Positions 23,310 to 35,440 are shown, numbered from the stretch's first letter. The stretch is DNA of 64,000 nt from Diploptera punctata (GCA_030220185.1 JASPKZ010002333.1:372001-436000), one strand, 5' to 3'. The notes: generated from the letters alone by a model not told the origin. Made by a program: numbers and translations.

Positions 23310-23494
23310 CATTGTCATTTTCGGTGCATTTTACAATTTTTTTTTCTTCCAAAATTATTTTCATGAGAAAAACCTCAATAGTTTAATTCCATAATTAATT
23401 TATCTGAAACTGAATTAGAGTATATTACTGTTGATGGATTTACCTGGATTCATGCTGTGGCGAACTGATGACTCTTATGTCCTCGGCATCAAAC
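22051..23494. repeat. Large tandem repeat, 618-640-bp unit, 2.3 copies
   Basis: The same unit restarts at 22051, 22669 and 23309 ('tcattgcc.ttttcggtgcat'). The third copy breaks off at about 23494. Copies are nearly identical. Each junction carries a (CA)n/(TA)n microsatellite of different length, which explains most of the unit-length difference. Short open frames inside are duplicates of each other and have no recognisable domain. Confidence 0.92.
23250..23305. repeat. (TA)n microsatellite
   Basis: About 56 bp of TA repeats at the junction of the second and third tandem units. A shorter (CA)n(TA)n tract lies at 22626-22664. Confidence 0.95.
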
Positions 23495-24218
23495 ATTCAT
23501 AATAAAAATTTTCATCCCTGTAATTAATGTATTCAATTGTTTTGCTAATATTTTTCTTCCTACTTTCCTATTTGGTTAACCCTTTAATTGTCTTATATCA
23601 TTAAAATTACACTTTATAACTATATTTTTTATCAGCTAGTCCTGGGTTCGATTCCATACTGGTCCCTGCATACTTGCATTCATTTATTGAGCTAATATTA
23701 CGTGTGATTTTAATGCTGTGTCTTTCATGACTGCTAGCCTTTTTGTCAAAGTTACATAAATTATTTTCACTTTTATCATCTATTTCCGCACGGTAATTTG
23801 GCGGTAGCTTCGCGGTATTTCTCACTTGATCGCGATCGACATTATGCTTTGTGACTTTACTTATTAACATGCTTATTTGACACGTAATATTTTGTCCAAC
23901 TCGTTACTGGCCGACTTATTTTGCAAATATTTAGTTTGCGAATATTTCGGTCCTTTGTTCAAAACTGTATAGATGGAAACAAGAGACATCTGATTCAGGT
24001 ACTTTTAAAATTTCCAAGTACCTGATGTACCTCTTAGATAGATTTATACCTGGGTTCCTTTGCTTTTTCTTAATTGATTTGTTCACCCTGTTAGAAAGAA
24101 ATCTTTTTCTTCAGTTTTCTTGTGTCCATAATTTTCACCTATTTCTATATCTTTATCAGTTACAGACACTTCATTATTATTTATTCCTATATTTGTTTTC
24201 TCTGGGATCCTGGTTTCA

Positions 24219-25078
24219 GTGTGAGACAAGGCTGCCCCCTATCCCCAACACTCTTTGCAATTTATATCAATGAAGTAATATGTTGCTGGAACAAAACATA
24301 TAAATTTGGAATAAGAATATCAGAAAATAGAAAATTAAACACCCTATTGTTTGCAGATGACCAAATAATAATAGCAAATTCCGAAGATAATCTACAGAAA
24401 GGTCTGTATGAACTTAACAAAATTACAGAAGAATATGGATTAAAGATATCTACAGAAAAAACAAAAATTATGGCATTTCAAGGTGTAGATCCTGTCAGAA
24501 GTAAAATTGTACTGGACAATAAAATTTTGGAGCAAGTGAATAATTTTACATATCTAGGATGCAATATCTCATATGAAGAAGAAAAGGATGTAAATGCAAA
24601 AATATCTAAATTTTTAAGAATTTTAGGGTTAATAAATTCTATCTTCAAGCCACAGTTAGTCCAAAAGCATTCAAGACTGAAAGTGTATAAAACACTGGCT
24701 CTTCCAACTCTTTTGTATGGTAGCGAAGTATGGACGTTGAAACAGAAGGAATACAGAGACTTAGATCTGCTGAAATGAGATATCTTCGGAGGACTGCAGG
24801 ATACACACTACTAGATCACAAAAAAATGAAGACATCTTAGAAGAATTACACATGGAATCTTTAGAAAACAAAATTTCTGATTATAAGTCGAGATGGATAC
24901 AACATGTTCATCGAATGGAAGATCACAGAATACCCAAACTAATGTTAAGATATCAACCTGCAGGAAGAAGAAGACCAGGACGTCCACTCAAAAGACTTCT
25001 GGATGGTGTTTCTCTTGAGGCCGAAACAGGTCAACAAATGGCCTAAATTCGTGAATGTACTATGATGATGATGATGAT
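24219..25078 (+). mobile_element. 5'-truncated LINE with 13-bp target duplication
   Basis: GATCCTGGTTTCA flanks it at 24206-24218 and 25079-25091. It begins inside the RT (VRQGCPLSPTLFAIYINEV) and ends in a (GAT)n tail. The same family is at 56121-57174. Confidence 0.93.
24222..25046 (+). pseudogene. LINE RT C-terminal half, one frameshift
   Basis: The FADD box (LLFADDQIIIA) is at about 24350, followed by thumb motifs (FTYLGCNISYEEEKD, ALPTLLYGSEVWTL). The C-terminal signature RMEDHRIPK...RRRPGRPLKRLLD ends at 25046. One base is lost near 24750 compared with the copy at 56566-57144, which is intact there. Confidence 0.88.
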
Positions 25079-25715
25079 GATCCTGGTTTCAATCTGTTCA
25101 GATTTCCCATTGTTTTGCAAAGTGTTAATAAGTTTTACATTATCATGATCTATTCCCTCAATTAGTGTTTCTAGATTTTTGTTTATTCGTTCCTCTGTCC
25201 TTTTTCGTTCTATCCTGTCTTTCATTTGTGCCATTAAAATTTCAAAGTAGATTCTACAATCTGTTTCTTGGCTTCTACTTTCATTTGGCACCCCCCCCTT
25301 GACTCTACTATCCTATTCTCATTATTTCCTTCCATTTTATTTATTTTAACTCCTTTCCCTTAATTATTTTTCTGCTTTGTTTCCTACTTTTTAATCAATT
25401 TCATTTCATTCTGCTCTCAAGCATACACACTCCTAAATTCGGCACTCGCGATTAAATAACATTTTGAATGATTTGCAGTTCCTTTTTGTTGGGTTGATTT
25501 GTTTCTTACACATTTTGTTGGTGCATACCACTTATTTCTTTGCTATGTTGTCTTTCTGCTGGGGTGTTGTTGCTCATTTGCTCACCTCCTGCTTCGGGGT
25601 TGTTCTCTCCTGGTCATATTTTTCTCCGTCCACGGATTTCTTGCGTTCGTGGGACTTTTTCAGTCGGTTGGAAGTTTCTCGGGGGTTATTCCCTCTCTCT
25701 TTCGACTTTATACGT

Positions 25716-25733
25716 GCCCCACGTTGGGCGCCA
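25716..25733 (-). other. Primer-binding site, tRNA-Lys type
   Basis: TGGCGCCCAACGTGGGGC on the minus strand equals the classical tRNA-Lys(1,2) primer site. It sits two bases from the LTR end, as expected. Confidence 0.85.
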
Positions 25734-25735
25734 TT

Positions 25736-26262
25736 TGGAACAAAATAAATGGGTTAGATGGGATGTTGTGCGTTAGGAATTTAGAAAGGATTCCTCCTCT
25801 AATCGAGGACCTCTGGTAGCTCAGTGGGTTGCGGTAGGATGAGATGCTCTTGGTCCCGGGATACGCAAGGATTGTGCGGACACGATTCTATCTCGTTGAG
25901 AAAACACAAGTTGTAGATACAATAATAACTTTATTTTCGTTGCACACACAATAAAACAAAACAAGGTATGTACGATTGGCGCTATCATATGACTACACTT
26001 TAAGTTGAGTAGACGGTTGAATTCTTAATTACACCGCGCCTATTTTATATTTCCGATGGTCGATAAACTACGAATATATGTGCTCGCATTAGCACGATGA
26101 ATGTGTTAAGTTTTACTCGTGCCAATGGCACCACGAGAAGATAAGTTTTATTGGTGCCAGTGGCACCATGAGAAGCTAAGTACGAAGTGAAGTTTAGTCT
26201 AAATTTTGTTATTAGCTTAACACTTATCCCCACTCAATATAATTTGCGGCCATATGGTAACA
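25736..26262 (-). repeat. 5' LTR of the gypsy element
   Basis: It begins TGTTACC (26262) and ends TTCCA (25736), next to the primer site. A minus-strand AATAAAG at about 25930 could be its polyadenylation signal. The matching 3' LTR is not in the window. Confidence 0.7.
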
Positions 26263-26514
26263 CCCACCTTAAGATTAAATACATTAAACCAATTAGTGCA
26301 TTCGTCTATGATTTCGGGTGGTAGGGTTCTGGACCCTTTGGTTCGTTGTGACGTCAACAAATGTTTGAGGACACTCCTACTTTTAAGGTTGGCTAAAAAT
26401 AGGACATAGGTTTACACAAGTAGCCCGGGAATCCCGACTAATTTTGTAAAAGGATTCTAGTACTTTCTAGAATGTTCTGGTGGCTTCGTTCGCCATTAAT
26501 TGGTTTGAATCATC
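26263..26514. other. Non-coding spacer
   Basis: Nothing recognisable between the LTR and the Harbinger-like element. Confidence 0.4.
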
Positions 26515-26517
26515 TTA

Positions 26518-27851
26518 AGGTACGTACACATATGCGCGCCGCGAACACTAACGGCACGTGTTATGTTCGTCGAAATTATTAATTTCAACGAACCTCCTGC
26601 GATCCATAGGAAACCCACAAACCTTCAGTAGACATTTTGCAGAGCAGGTGTAACCAACCATATCTATTCCCTTTCCGTTCTCCCGCTTGTCCTCCATTCT
26701 TTCCCAAAAATAGGGACTTTTTTTTAAAATGCCGCGGGACGCGGGACAAATTGTTAAAAATCGGGACTGTCCCGCCAAAATCGGAACGTCTGGTCACGCT
26801 TATTACTTATTACATCTTATAACTTTATTTATACTTTTTCAAATATTATAGCATTAAAGAAATTAAAAATATATATATGATTTGTATATATATGTTTAAA
26901 ATTATTAAGAATCTATCTCACCATAACGTGGCCTTAATTTGTAATAAAGTTGTACATGATTATTATACTAGAGGTTGCACTTTATTGCACAAAGATACTA
27001 GTTTCTCAAAAAAAAAGTATAAAAGGGATTCGTTATGCATTAATCAACCATTACAATAACTTACCTATTGAATATCAACATTTCACGAATGTTAAACATT
27101 TTTCTAATTGTATTAAAAATATTTTTTCTCATTGCTTTCTTAGTTAATTTTGTTAATTTTATTATTGTTAATATTATCCTGTTTAAATATTGTATTTATA
27201 TGTGTATATATATATATTGTGCATCTATAGTAGTTTGTATTACTTAAACTTATGCCTGAATTTGTTTTCTTGTTTTTATTGTTAATTGTTTTATGGCCAT
27301 TATTTTTTGTATATTGCCCCTTAACATGAGCAATCTTGCTCTTTGGAGTCTTTGAAGAAATAAATAAATAATTAGTAATAAATGTGTTTATATATTGTAT
27401 TGTTTTGTGATACTTCATACATAATATTATGAAATGAAAGTCTTAAATAAATAATGTTTTCTAAATAATTCTAATTTATTCATACAATTACAGTACACAC
27501 GAAAAAAACACATAACATTGAAAAAAAAAACAAGCATCTCCTTTCAATGATTTTTTAAAATGATACTTATGTTGAGGATCCACAATAATTGCTTGCTTCT
27601 ATAAATATCAATAAGTTTTAACATGTTTTCCTCTGACCACTCCATACTCAAATAATAGGTGCGCACCGAAAACAACGAACCTCTCAGGTACCCGTCCAAA
27701 TCTAAACAGCGAACCATCAAAGTGTTTGTGGAAAAAACCGACAATGAGTGGATCGTGGTGAGAGACGCACGCGCCGTTCGCGCGCACCTTAAAACCCCGT
27801 CCAAATCTGACGAACATGGTGCGCGCGCGGCGCGCAAGTGTGTACGTACCT
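26518..27851. mobile_element. Harbinger-like non-autonomous element, copy 1
   Basis: The ends are inverted repeats: AGGTACGTACACATATGCGC at 26518, and GCGCAAGTGTGTACGTACCT ending at 27851. TTA on both sides (26515-26517, 27852-27854) is the 3-bp TWA duplication typical of PIF/Harbinger. Subterminal regions are rich in CGCGCGG. No transposase is present. It is collinear with 29124-30839. Confidence 0.8.
26900..27145 (+). pseudogene. LINE C-terminal scrap carried inside the Harbinger-like element
   Basis: The reading YYTRGCTLLHKDTSF, then IKGIRYALINHYNNLPIEYQ and FSNCIKNIFSHCF matches the end of CR1/Jockey-type ORF2 ('LP..I.....F...LK..L'). An AT-rich 3' tail follows to about 27420. The same scrap is in copy 2 (about 29925-30135), so it was captured before the element multiplied. 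Confidence 0.6.
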
Positions 27852-27854
27852 TTA

Positions 27855-28229
27855 TGTCAAAATGCCAGTTTACTCGTTTCCCAAAATTTCATCAATTTTT
27901 TTTTTCTATTGAATTTAGCTGTCTCGTGTACATTGTCAGTTCTAACAGGCTGAATAAGATGTATCTAAACCTGTGTACTGGAAATAATTCTTTTGATCTT
28001 TATCTTGTTCAACGAATGTCTCGAGCCCATCAACATACAATAGGGTGCGTTACAGACATCAATCAGCCTTTCCCTACATCAGTCATAACTGATCGTTCCT
28101 ATTTCATATTCATTTCAAGAAATTATCCTATTCAAAAAAAATTAATTATATTCTATGTATTTTTCTGATTTGTTTAAAGTATAAGCAATGATTTATTCAA
28201 TTAGTTATTTTTAAATTTATTTTCCCTCC
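27855..28229. other. Non-coding spacer
   Basis: An open frame running in from the Harbinger end has no recognisable domain. Confidence 0.4.
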
Positions 28230-28788
28230 CCCGACTATTAATGATGAAAGGAGGCTGAGTGAACTTCGCGTCTCAGTGTGTAATGATGCACCCATGTCTT
28301 GTCACAAGTGATGATTCTGTCCAGAAAAGTATCACCTTCCTCCTAATAGCGCTTGAGGAGCGTGCGAGACATTTGAACTCACGCTGCTTTCTATTCTGCA
28401 GTGAGCAACCGCAGAACCCAATGAGCTGACGCTTTTCTCATTTTAAGCTCCCCTCGAATGATTGATTGTACACTCCCATAGCTAATGAGAAGTTCTCGAC
28501 AAATGTTGTGACGTGGCGATCCCCTTCAATGTCTTGAACAGCTTGGATGTTTTCTGGATTGATGCTGGTGCGTGGGCGGCGAGGGTGGGTCAAGTTTTCA
28601 ACACGTTCACGTCCTTCATTAAACTCGCGACACCAATGTTTTACTCTGGACCATGAAAGGGTTTTTTCCTCAAACTGTGGGAGTAACCGACGGCGAATTT
28701 CAGCTGCACTGACATTTTCATTGACGAGAAACTTGATGATTACTTGTTGCACAACAACTGGATGCACCTCTTTCTCTGACATCCCCAC
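28230..28788 (-). pseudogene. Second mariner-like transposase, N-terminal part
   Basis: A clean open frame from 28788 gives the helix-turn-helix half (VNENVSAAEIRRRLLPQFEE, then VKHWCREFNEGRERVENLTHP) of SETMAR-type mariners. After 28438 the reading continues only in other frames to about 28230, where remnants such as LARSSSAIRRKV and a 'TWVHHY'-like box appear. The last two catalytic aspartates are absent. No inverted repeats were found. It differs from the mariner at 1879-3203. Confidence 0.8.
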
Positions 28789-28900
28789 AGCAACTGAGGA
28801 TCAAAACAAAACGCGTTCCCAAGGCTGCGGTCCCCTTCCAGAGACCCCACTGCACCTGCTGTAAAAGCCTCCAACTCATATCGCACTCTACGCGTGCGCA

Positions 28901-29120
28901 GTAAACAAAGACCTGTTTATATTTGATTCTCCCTCGTAATTAGAGATAAAAGCACTATTTTAGGACAGTTATTTAAACTGATCTCTCTTAGTCACGCTTG
29001 AATTTTATAAAGAATATTTTGCAACTTTCCTAGTGTTTTCCATAATTTTCATATAGTTATTCTGGTTTGAGGTTGACATTTATTGTATTTCTAAGAGTTT
29101 TAATATTTATTTTGTAATTC
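28901..29120. other. Non-coding spacer
   Basis: Nothing recognisable. Confidence 0.4.
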
Positions 29121-29123
29121 TAA

Positions 29124-30839
29124 AGGTACGTACACATATGCGCGCCGCGAACACGAACGGCGCGCGCGGCGCGTGTTATGTTCGTCGAAATTATTAATTT
29201 CAACGAACCTCCTGCGATCCATAGGAAACCCACAAACCTTCAGTAGACATTTTGCAGAGCACGTGTAACCAACGATGTCTATTCCCTTTCCGTTCTCCCG
29301 CTTGTCCTGCATTCTTTCCCAAAAATAGGGACTTTTTTTTTAAATGCCGCGGGACGCGGGACAAATTGTTAAAAATCGGGACTGTCCCGCCAAAATCGGG
29401 ACGTCTGGTCACGCTTATTACTTATTACATCTTATAACTTTATTTATACTTTTTCAAATATTATAGCATTAAAGGAATTTAAAAAAATATATGATTTGTA
29501 TATCCATCCATAGTAATTCTGCCCGAAGGCAGGTCCTTCACTGAAATCATAGCATTTCCATGCTATGCTTGCAGCTTTACTAGGGAATTGTGTAGGTGTG
29601 GTAGCTTCCCGTTGCTTTCCACACCGGTGAAGGATGATGAGATGATGATGATATGATAATGATAAGGATGATGATGATGGCCATATGATTTCGGGGACCG
29701 TTTGGGCCTTAAAGTTTTCCTGACATTTGTCTTACAGGTGAGGGAAAACCCCGATAAAAACCTCACCCAGAAAAATTGCCCCGACCGGGGATTGAACCCG
29801 GGCCCCGCTGCGTGACAAGGCAGCACGCTACCTCGAGAATACAGCGGTGGACATGATTTGTATATATATATATGTTTAAAATTATTAAGAATCTATCTCA
29901 CCATAACATGGCCTTAATTTTTAATAAAAATGTACATGATTATTATACTAGAGGTTGTACTTTATTGCACAAAGATACTAGTTTCTAAAAAAAATGGTAT
30001 AAAAGGGATTCGTTATGCATTAATCAACCATTAAAATAACTACTTACCTATTGAATATCAACATTTCACGAATGTTAAACATTTTTCTAATTGTATTAAT
30101 AAATATATATTCTCATTGCTTTCTTAGTTAATTTTGTTAATTTTATTATTATTAATATTATCCTGTTTAAATATTGTATTTATATGTGTATATATATTGT
30201 GCATCTATAGTAGTTTGTATTACTTAAACTTATGCCTGAATTTGTTTTCTTGTTTTTATTGTTAATTGTTTTATGGCCATTATTTTTTGGATATTGCCCC
30301 TTAACATGAGCAGTCTTGCTCTTTGGAGTCTTTGAAGAGATAAATAAATAATTAGCAATAAATGTGTTTATATATTGTATTGTTTTGTGATACTTCATAC
30401 ATAATATTATGAAATGAACGTCTTAAATAAATAATGTTTTCTAAATAATTCTAATTTATTTATAAAATTACAGTACACACGAAAAAAGAACACATATCAT
30501 TAAAAAAAAAACAGGCATCTCCTTTCAATGATTTTTTAAAATGATCCTTATGTTTGTGGATCCCACAATAATTGCTTGCTTCTATAAATGTCAACAAGTT
30601 TTAACACGTTTTCCTCTGACCACTCCATACTCAAATAATAGGTGCGCACCGAAAGCAACGAACCTCTCAGGTACCCGTCCAAATCTAAACAGCGAACCAT
30701 CAAAGTGTTCGTGGAAAAAACCGACAATGAGTGGATCGTGGTGAGAGACGCGCGCACCTTAAAACGCCGTCCAAATCTGACGAACATGGTGCGGCGCGCG
30801 CGCCGTTCGTGTTTGCGGCGCGCATATGTGTATGTACCT
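29124..30839. mobile_element. Harbinger-like non-autonomous element, copy 2
   Basis: Same ends as copy 1 (AGGTACGTACACATATGCGC and ATATGTGTATGTACCT), with TAA on both sides (29121-29123 and 30840-30842). It is longer than copy 1 because a SINE sits inside at 29504-29852. The rest is nearly identical, including the captured LINE scrap. Confidence 0.85.
29504..29852 (-). mobile_element. tRNA-derived SINE with 13-bp target duplication
   Basis: ATGATTTGTATAT is present at 29491-29503 and 29853-29865. The minus-strand head has A-box-like TAGCGTGCTGCC and B-box GGTTCAATCCC, the RNA polymerase III signals of a tRNA-derived SINE. A conserved body and a (GAT)n-rich part follow. The same family is at 61270-61582. 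Confidence 0.9.
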
Positions 30840-30842
30840 TAA

Positions 30843-31086
30843 CACTTATATTTTATTGGTATTTGGTTTTTGTAAATAAAGTTGGTCTGTTACTCATACC
30901 GCATACCTAACTTTGTACAGATCACTCACATACCAGTAGGCCTAACGGATTTTGTGAGTCACCCGTTTTCAGCTCACGTTGAAGCCGACACCAGTTGAAT
31001 ACCGTTATCCGCATTCCTCTCCACTCAAGCCATTATTAAAATCTAACCAATACTAAAAATACAGTTTAGGGATATTTAGGCCCTTT
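30843..31086. other. Non-coding spacer
   Basis: Nothing recognisable. Confidence 0.4.
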
Positions 31087-31325
31087 TTACGCTACCTCAA
31101 CTAGTTTATAACTCCACCAGACAAATCCGCCACAGCACCCCATTGGTGAGTAAACATGAGTTGTGCTCGCATTAACACAACGGTTCATTCCCCACACAAT
31201 CTCACTCAGTTTCTCATCCCATCGGGTCTCACAGTCTGTGCTGGCACCAATCACACTCAGGATAGTTCGATTCTGCCTCTCCACCTGACCATTCGCCCGA
31301 GGTGTTGCTATAGCATTGAGGACAA
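31087..31325 (-). pseudogene. gypsy integrase fragment (catalytic Glu region)
   Basis: The minus-strand reading has the LNAIATPRANGQVERQNRTI motif that carries the integrase catalytic Glu, followed by SEIVWGMNRCVNASTTHVYS. It could be the missing downstream part of the gypsy element whose integrase stops at 41465, with some 10 kb inserted between. It could also be a separate relic. About 20 residues between the two halves are not found. Confidence 0.75.
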
Positions 31326-31331
31326 CAAAAA

Positions 31332-31395
31332 AATAGGATCTGTGATACCGTAGTGTGGTGTCTTAATTTCTTAAACCACACCGTAGTATGCACAG
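31332..31395. repeat. Short imperfect hairpin
   Basis: GGATCTGTG...CGTAGTGTGGT and ACCACAC...CACAGATCC face each other across about 15 bases. The inner ends resemble the Tigger end at 37180 (ATACCGTA), so it may be the scar of an internally deleted relative. Confidence 0.6.
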
Positions 31396-32444
31396 ATCCC
31401 CAGGGATCTCTTTATTGTGTTAGCTTCAGAGTTACATTTTATTTTACAATTACAATCATTTAATACAGAACAAGTTACAAATTACAATATTTACTTAAAA
31501 ACTGAAGTTTCACTTAGAAACTAAAGTGCACTTCTTAGTAGTCTTACTTATAGTTAAGATCTTATTTGCAAAAGTTACGGAGTTAATTTATTTGAAGTGC
31601 ACTTGACACTATAACTAAAAACTAAGACTAATTGAGATAGTAGTGTTATTGTTTGTAGATTAATTCTAAATGGTGGTTATTTATTTATATTCCACTTTAT
31701 ATACCTGTGTATGGGGCAATCCATATCAAATCGGACAGCAAAAAATCTTGCAATTTATTTTTTTAATTTTATGTATCCCTAAATATAGTGAATACATTTA
31801 TAAACGTATTAATACAGAAATTTAATTTTTATCATATATAGGTTCGTAGTTATGATGATCTAAAATTATCGTAAATATGATAAACTAAAACGTTTACTAA
31901 TTAATATTTCTGAAACAGCAAAAATTTGTTTCAAACGTATTTATATAGGTGATATCATGTAGTTTAAGGATGTTATTTTTATAATTAGGATATTTTTATT
32001 TTCGGTGTCAATTTTCTGTTTTATGGCGGTTTACTGCAGTACATATCAAAAAATAAAAACGGAAAAAATACAGGATGCTATTCACGTAATAAGGATTTAT
32101 TTCCAGCAATTACCCTTTTGGAGAGTTGAATAGTTCAGACAATATAAATGTTTTTTATTCTATTTTCGTAAAAAAAACTCGCGAGTCCACGGCGCAGCAG
32201 ATTCATTTCACGACCAAGGTCGCGCGCGTACTTTATTGAAAGAGCTTCATCAGTGACTTTTTCAACTGCCATTAAATCGAATAGATTATTATATGTTCTG
32301 CTTAATAGAACAGTACCGTAAATTTATAAACGTGGCGATATTTTAATTCTTACGCAGTAGATATTTATTTATCAAATTTTATTGCTGAAGTGAGAAATAA
32401 AGAGCTCTGTTACTTACGTTTACTGTGAATTATTAAACAAATTA
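31396..32444. other. Non-coding AT-rich stretch
   Basis: No gene or repeat recognised. Confidence 0.4.
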
Positions 32445-32870
32445 TTTATAACTAACTCACTGGCTCTGTGGAACCTATAGGTTCATGGCAGTGCGGACAT
32501 AAGCTCTCCATACATCCCATCCCGAGCTAACGTTTTCCAATTATCCCCTGTATAATCTACTTCCCTCAAATCATGTATAATGTTATTCTCTCACCTCATT
32601 CTAAGTCTTCCAAGTGGGCGTTTTCCCTCCGGTTTTCCTACCAGAAATTTTCAAGCACCTCTTTCATCCTCCATACGTGCCACATTTCCTGCCCATCGAA
32701 GCCTACGAGACTTAACTGTTTTTATTATATCTGGCTTCCTATACAGATCATGTAGCTCACTATTATGTAGTTTTCTCCATTCACCTGTCTGTTCATCTCT
32801 TTTTGATTCAAAATTTTTCCTAAGAACTTTATTCTCAAATACTCGTAATCTTCTGCCCTTTTTTTAAAAA
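32445..32870 (-). pseudogene. LINE 3' end, same family as 20283-21176
   Basis: Minus-strand sequence parallels the C-terminal part of the LINE at 20800-21160 (VGRPRMRWENN-like and 'YRKPDII'-like pieces, and the final 'catgaacctataggtt'). Stops and frame changes interrupt it. Only the C-terminal region and 3' end remain. Confidence 0.7.
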
Positions 32871-32879
32871 CAAATTATT

Positions 32880-33169
32880 TATTTTGTTACAAATTTTTTA
32901 TTACAGTTTAAATGTAATATTATATAATAAAAACTTTCATCATTAACTGAATAAACTGGTATAAATTTGTATTATGTCATAATTACTAATTTCAGTCTTA
33001 AAATAACTTTTTATTCAGTGTATTATATTGTACCCTGAAAACTTTGACGAAATAGTATTGTTATAAGATATCACTTCCAAATAAAACCGAATGACACTCG
33101 ATCCCATCAGCACATTGTCCTTTATATCCCTCCTCATCACACAGTATATTATTCATTATCTTTTACGGT
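32880..33169. other. Non-coding AT-rich stretch
   Basis: Nothing recognisable. Confidence 0.4.
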
Positions 33170-33710
33170 CTCGCTTACCAAAACATGGAATTCCCTTCCG
33201 CCCTATGTCAGAGACTGTCAAACTATAACATCCTTCAAAAACAAATTAAATAATTATTTAATAACAAACTAACTTATACACCTCACTAATAGTATTCTTT
33301 TAACAATTAATAAATTTAATTATCTATGAAAATAATATTAAGATTAACAAATATTTTCTTTTGTTTTGTTTTAAATATTGTACAAACGTAAAATTAGTTT
33401 TCTGTATCTCATTATTTTTCTTTGTTTTATATATACATTAGACAGGGACAATTTAATGTGTCTTGATTGTATACATTTTATTATTAGTTTTAGTCTTAAT
33501 TTTAACTAACATTAACTAGTTGCATTATAGATCATAATATAATAGATATTATCTTTTTGATCAAATTTTTATTTAGTATTTAATATTAGAGTTCATTGTG
33601 ATTGTTATATTCTGATGTAATATATGTTTGCCCTGGTGAGTGGAAGAGAAGGCCACATGGCCTTAACTCCACCAGGCTAAATAAATCTAAATCTAAATGT
33701 TTTAATACTC
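33170..33710 (+). pseudogene. CR1/Jockey-type LINE 3' end
   Basis: The last coding residues (WNSLPPYVRDCQTITSFKNK) are the typical end of ORF2, closing at about 33250. A long AT-rich 3' untranslated part follows, ending in 'aactccaccaggctaaataa' and (ATCTAA)n at 33670-33698. The same terminal 45 bp occurs alone at 43976-44020. Confidence 0.75.
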
Positions 33711-34530
33711 ATATCGCTTCCTACCAAACGATAATAATGCAGCATCAGCAAGTCTATCTTAAACATCTGTTTTACATCAACAATTCTCAAATTCAGATTA
33801 CATACTAGACATTTCATTTACATCAGTATGTTTAGTGCATTCGTCATTTTAAGTGTCATAGTCAAATTTAAAATAATATCTTATTGTTTTTAACTCACAA
33901 GTTTGCAGATCTACAAAGACTGAATGGTGAGTTAGAAGTTAAATATAATTTTAATTATGCATATATTAGTATACAATAGTTATTAACAATATTATGTGTT
34001 AATATATAATTTTACAGTTTCTTAAATGATTATGGAATGAGAGAATAATCGTAGAGGTATACATTTTGTGTTATAAAAGGAGAATAATGGGAAGTTTAGA
34101 CATTAAATTGAATACTATAATAATTTAGCTTATAATAAAAGCTAATATTATCGTGCATTTTAATATCATCTTAGATATGTCATGAGTAGGGGATGCAAGA
34201 TCAGTAAGTGATACCAAGCCAATAAAATATATTTATACCTCTTAAATATTACTTGTAACAGCATGAAAATTGTTATAAAGTATTATCGATAGCTTAACAT
34301 TACTTACAATATTCGACATCAGACATTGGTGTAGGGTACAAGTACAAAACATTACAACATATTACAAAACTACTCTCTAGAAAATACTTTTAATAGACCT
34401 ACCAGCTTGAATTCGTAGGTGCTTAGTAATTTAAATTAAACTATACATTAGCCAAAATCAGAACAAAATTAACCGCCTACTGAATATATCAATAAAGATT
34501 GTTATATTTAATGACGTTTATTATGTAGCA
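33711..34530. other. Non-coding AT-rich stretch
   Basis: Nothing recognisable. Confidence 0.4.
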
Positions 34531-34534
34531 ATTT

Positions 34535-34720
34535 ATTTCAAGCGCGAGTTTCTCCTACGTACCATAAATTTACGACACGGGACTCACGGATTTCCTTCCT
34601 TCTGTAGAAAGCTACATTCAGAATTGTTACGCCTTTAAAATGCCATTGATTCCTATCGTGTTTGAACCCGCGAACCTCGGAATCGGAGTCGTGCAGAGTA
34701 ACCACTTGTCCACGATGATG
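34535..34720 (-). mobile_element. tRNA-derived SINE (second family)
   Basis: The minus-strand head contains AGTGGTTACTC and the B-box GGTTCAAACAC (about 34664). The body has a stretch 'aatccgtgagtcccgtgtcg' that I recall as the core of SINEs in several arthropods. Borders are approximate and no target duplication was found. Confidence 0.6.
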
Positions 34721-34859
34721 ATGATAATGTAATAATTGTAATAAAAATAATGTAATGCTGATAATAACAATAAAAATATTTGTAAGTGCGCAAAGGACTA
34801 TTGCCAATTAGCTCCGTCATTGATTGTACGAGCGAGCGATCTCCACTCACGCGAAAGGT

Positions 34860-35440
34860 ACTGCGGGCAGTCTACACATAGGATATTTTAGGAAAAATAA
34901 TTATTTTTGGTAGTTTCCTTTCAAGACTCCACTTTAATACTAATTACAACAAATTAACTGGTGTTCAGGTAATAATGTGGCACTTTTTGATTTTATAAAA
35001 TGTTTGGTGAGGAAGGTCAATTGCATTTACGCCCTTCAGAAAAACGTAAATATTAACATAATAATTTTCAAGCGATAGAGCATAAAATCATCTATAATGT
35101 GACTATCTTTTCAAGTTGAGGGAATAGCCATACTTCGAGAAATGTATTTTATAAAAGAGACTATTTAAAACAATACGATAAATTGACAGCTCTATTACTC
35201 TTTAATTACACCAAGCGAAGACTTGAAATTCGGTTCAGATATTCGGTATGTCATAAAGTTTCACTGTAAAAAAAATTGTAAACTTTTAAAGATGTGAGTT
35301 CAATTTTCACAATTTTTTTGCCGATTTTGTATGGAATGTCCCGTATATATTCATAAAATTTTAATACTATGACATATGTTTGTATTGTTAAAACCTATGT
35401 TCTAAAAAGCAATGTTCAATTATCTGTAAAAGAAAACTAA
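34860..35440. other. Non-coding AT-rich stretch
   Basis: It probably includes the 3' untranslated part of the R1-type LINE that ends coding at 35453. No clear border. Confidence 0.4.

Larger units (their letters stand above)
23607..25291 (-). pseudogene. Possible gag remnant of that gypsy element
   Basis: The 25291-25100 part reads as a charged helix (MAQMKDRIERKRTEERINKN) like the N-terminal coiled coil of many gag proteins. Removing the LINE and one duplication joins it to NIGINNNEVSVTDKDIEIGE on the other side in open frame. A further open part lies at 23870-23607. No zinc knuckle or protease is seen, so the assignment rests mainly on its position behind a primer site. Confidence 0.4.
23600..26262 (-). 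mobile_element. 5' part of a Ty3/gypsy element with LTR and tRNA-Lys primer site
   Basis: On the minus strand the order is LTR (26262-25736), primer-binding site (25733-25716), then a leader and a coiled-coil gag-like open frame (25291-25100). That frame is interrupted by a LINE (24219-25078) and resumes at about 24205. The left border, about 23600, is only where the gag-like reading fades. Confidence 0.6.

Noticed and set aside
25464..25819. Three overlapping hydrophobic open frames, possible membrane protein
   Set aside because: They lie antisense over the leader, primer site and LTR of the gypsy element and have no start context or homologue I recognise.
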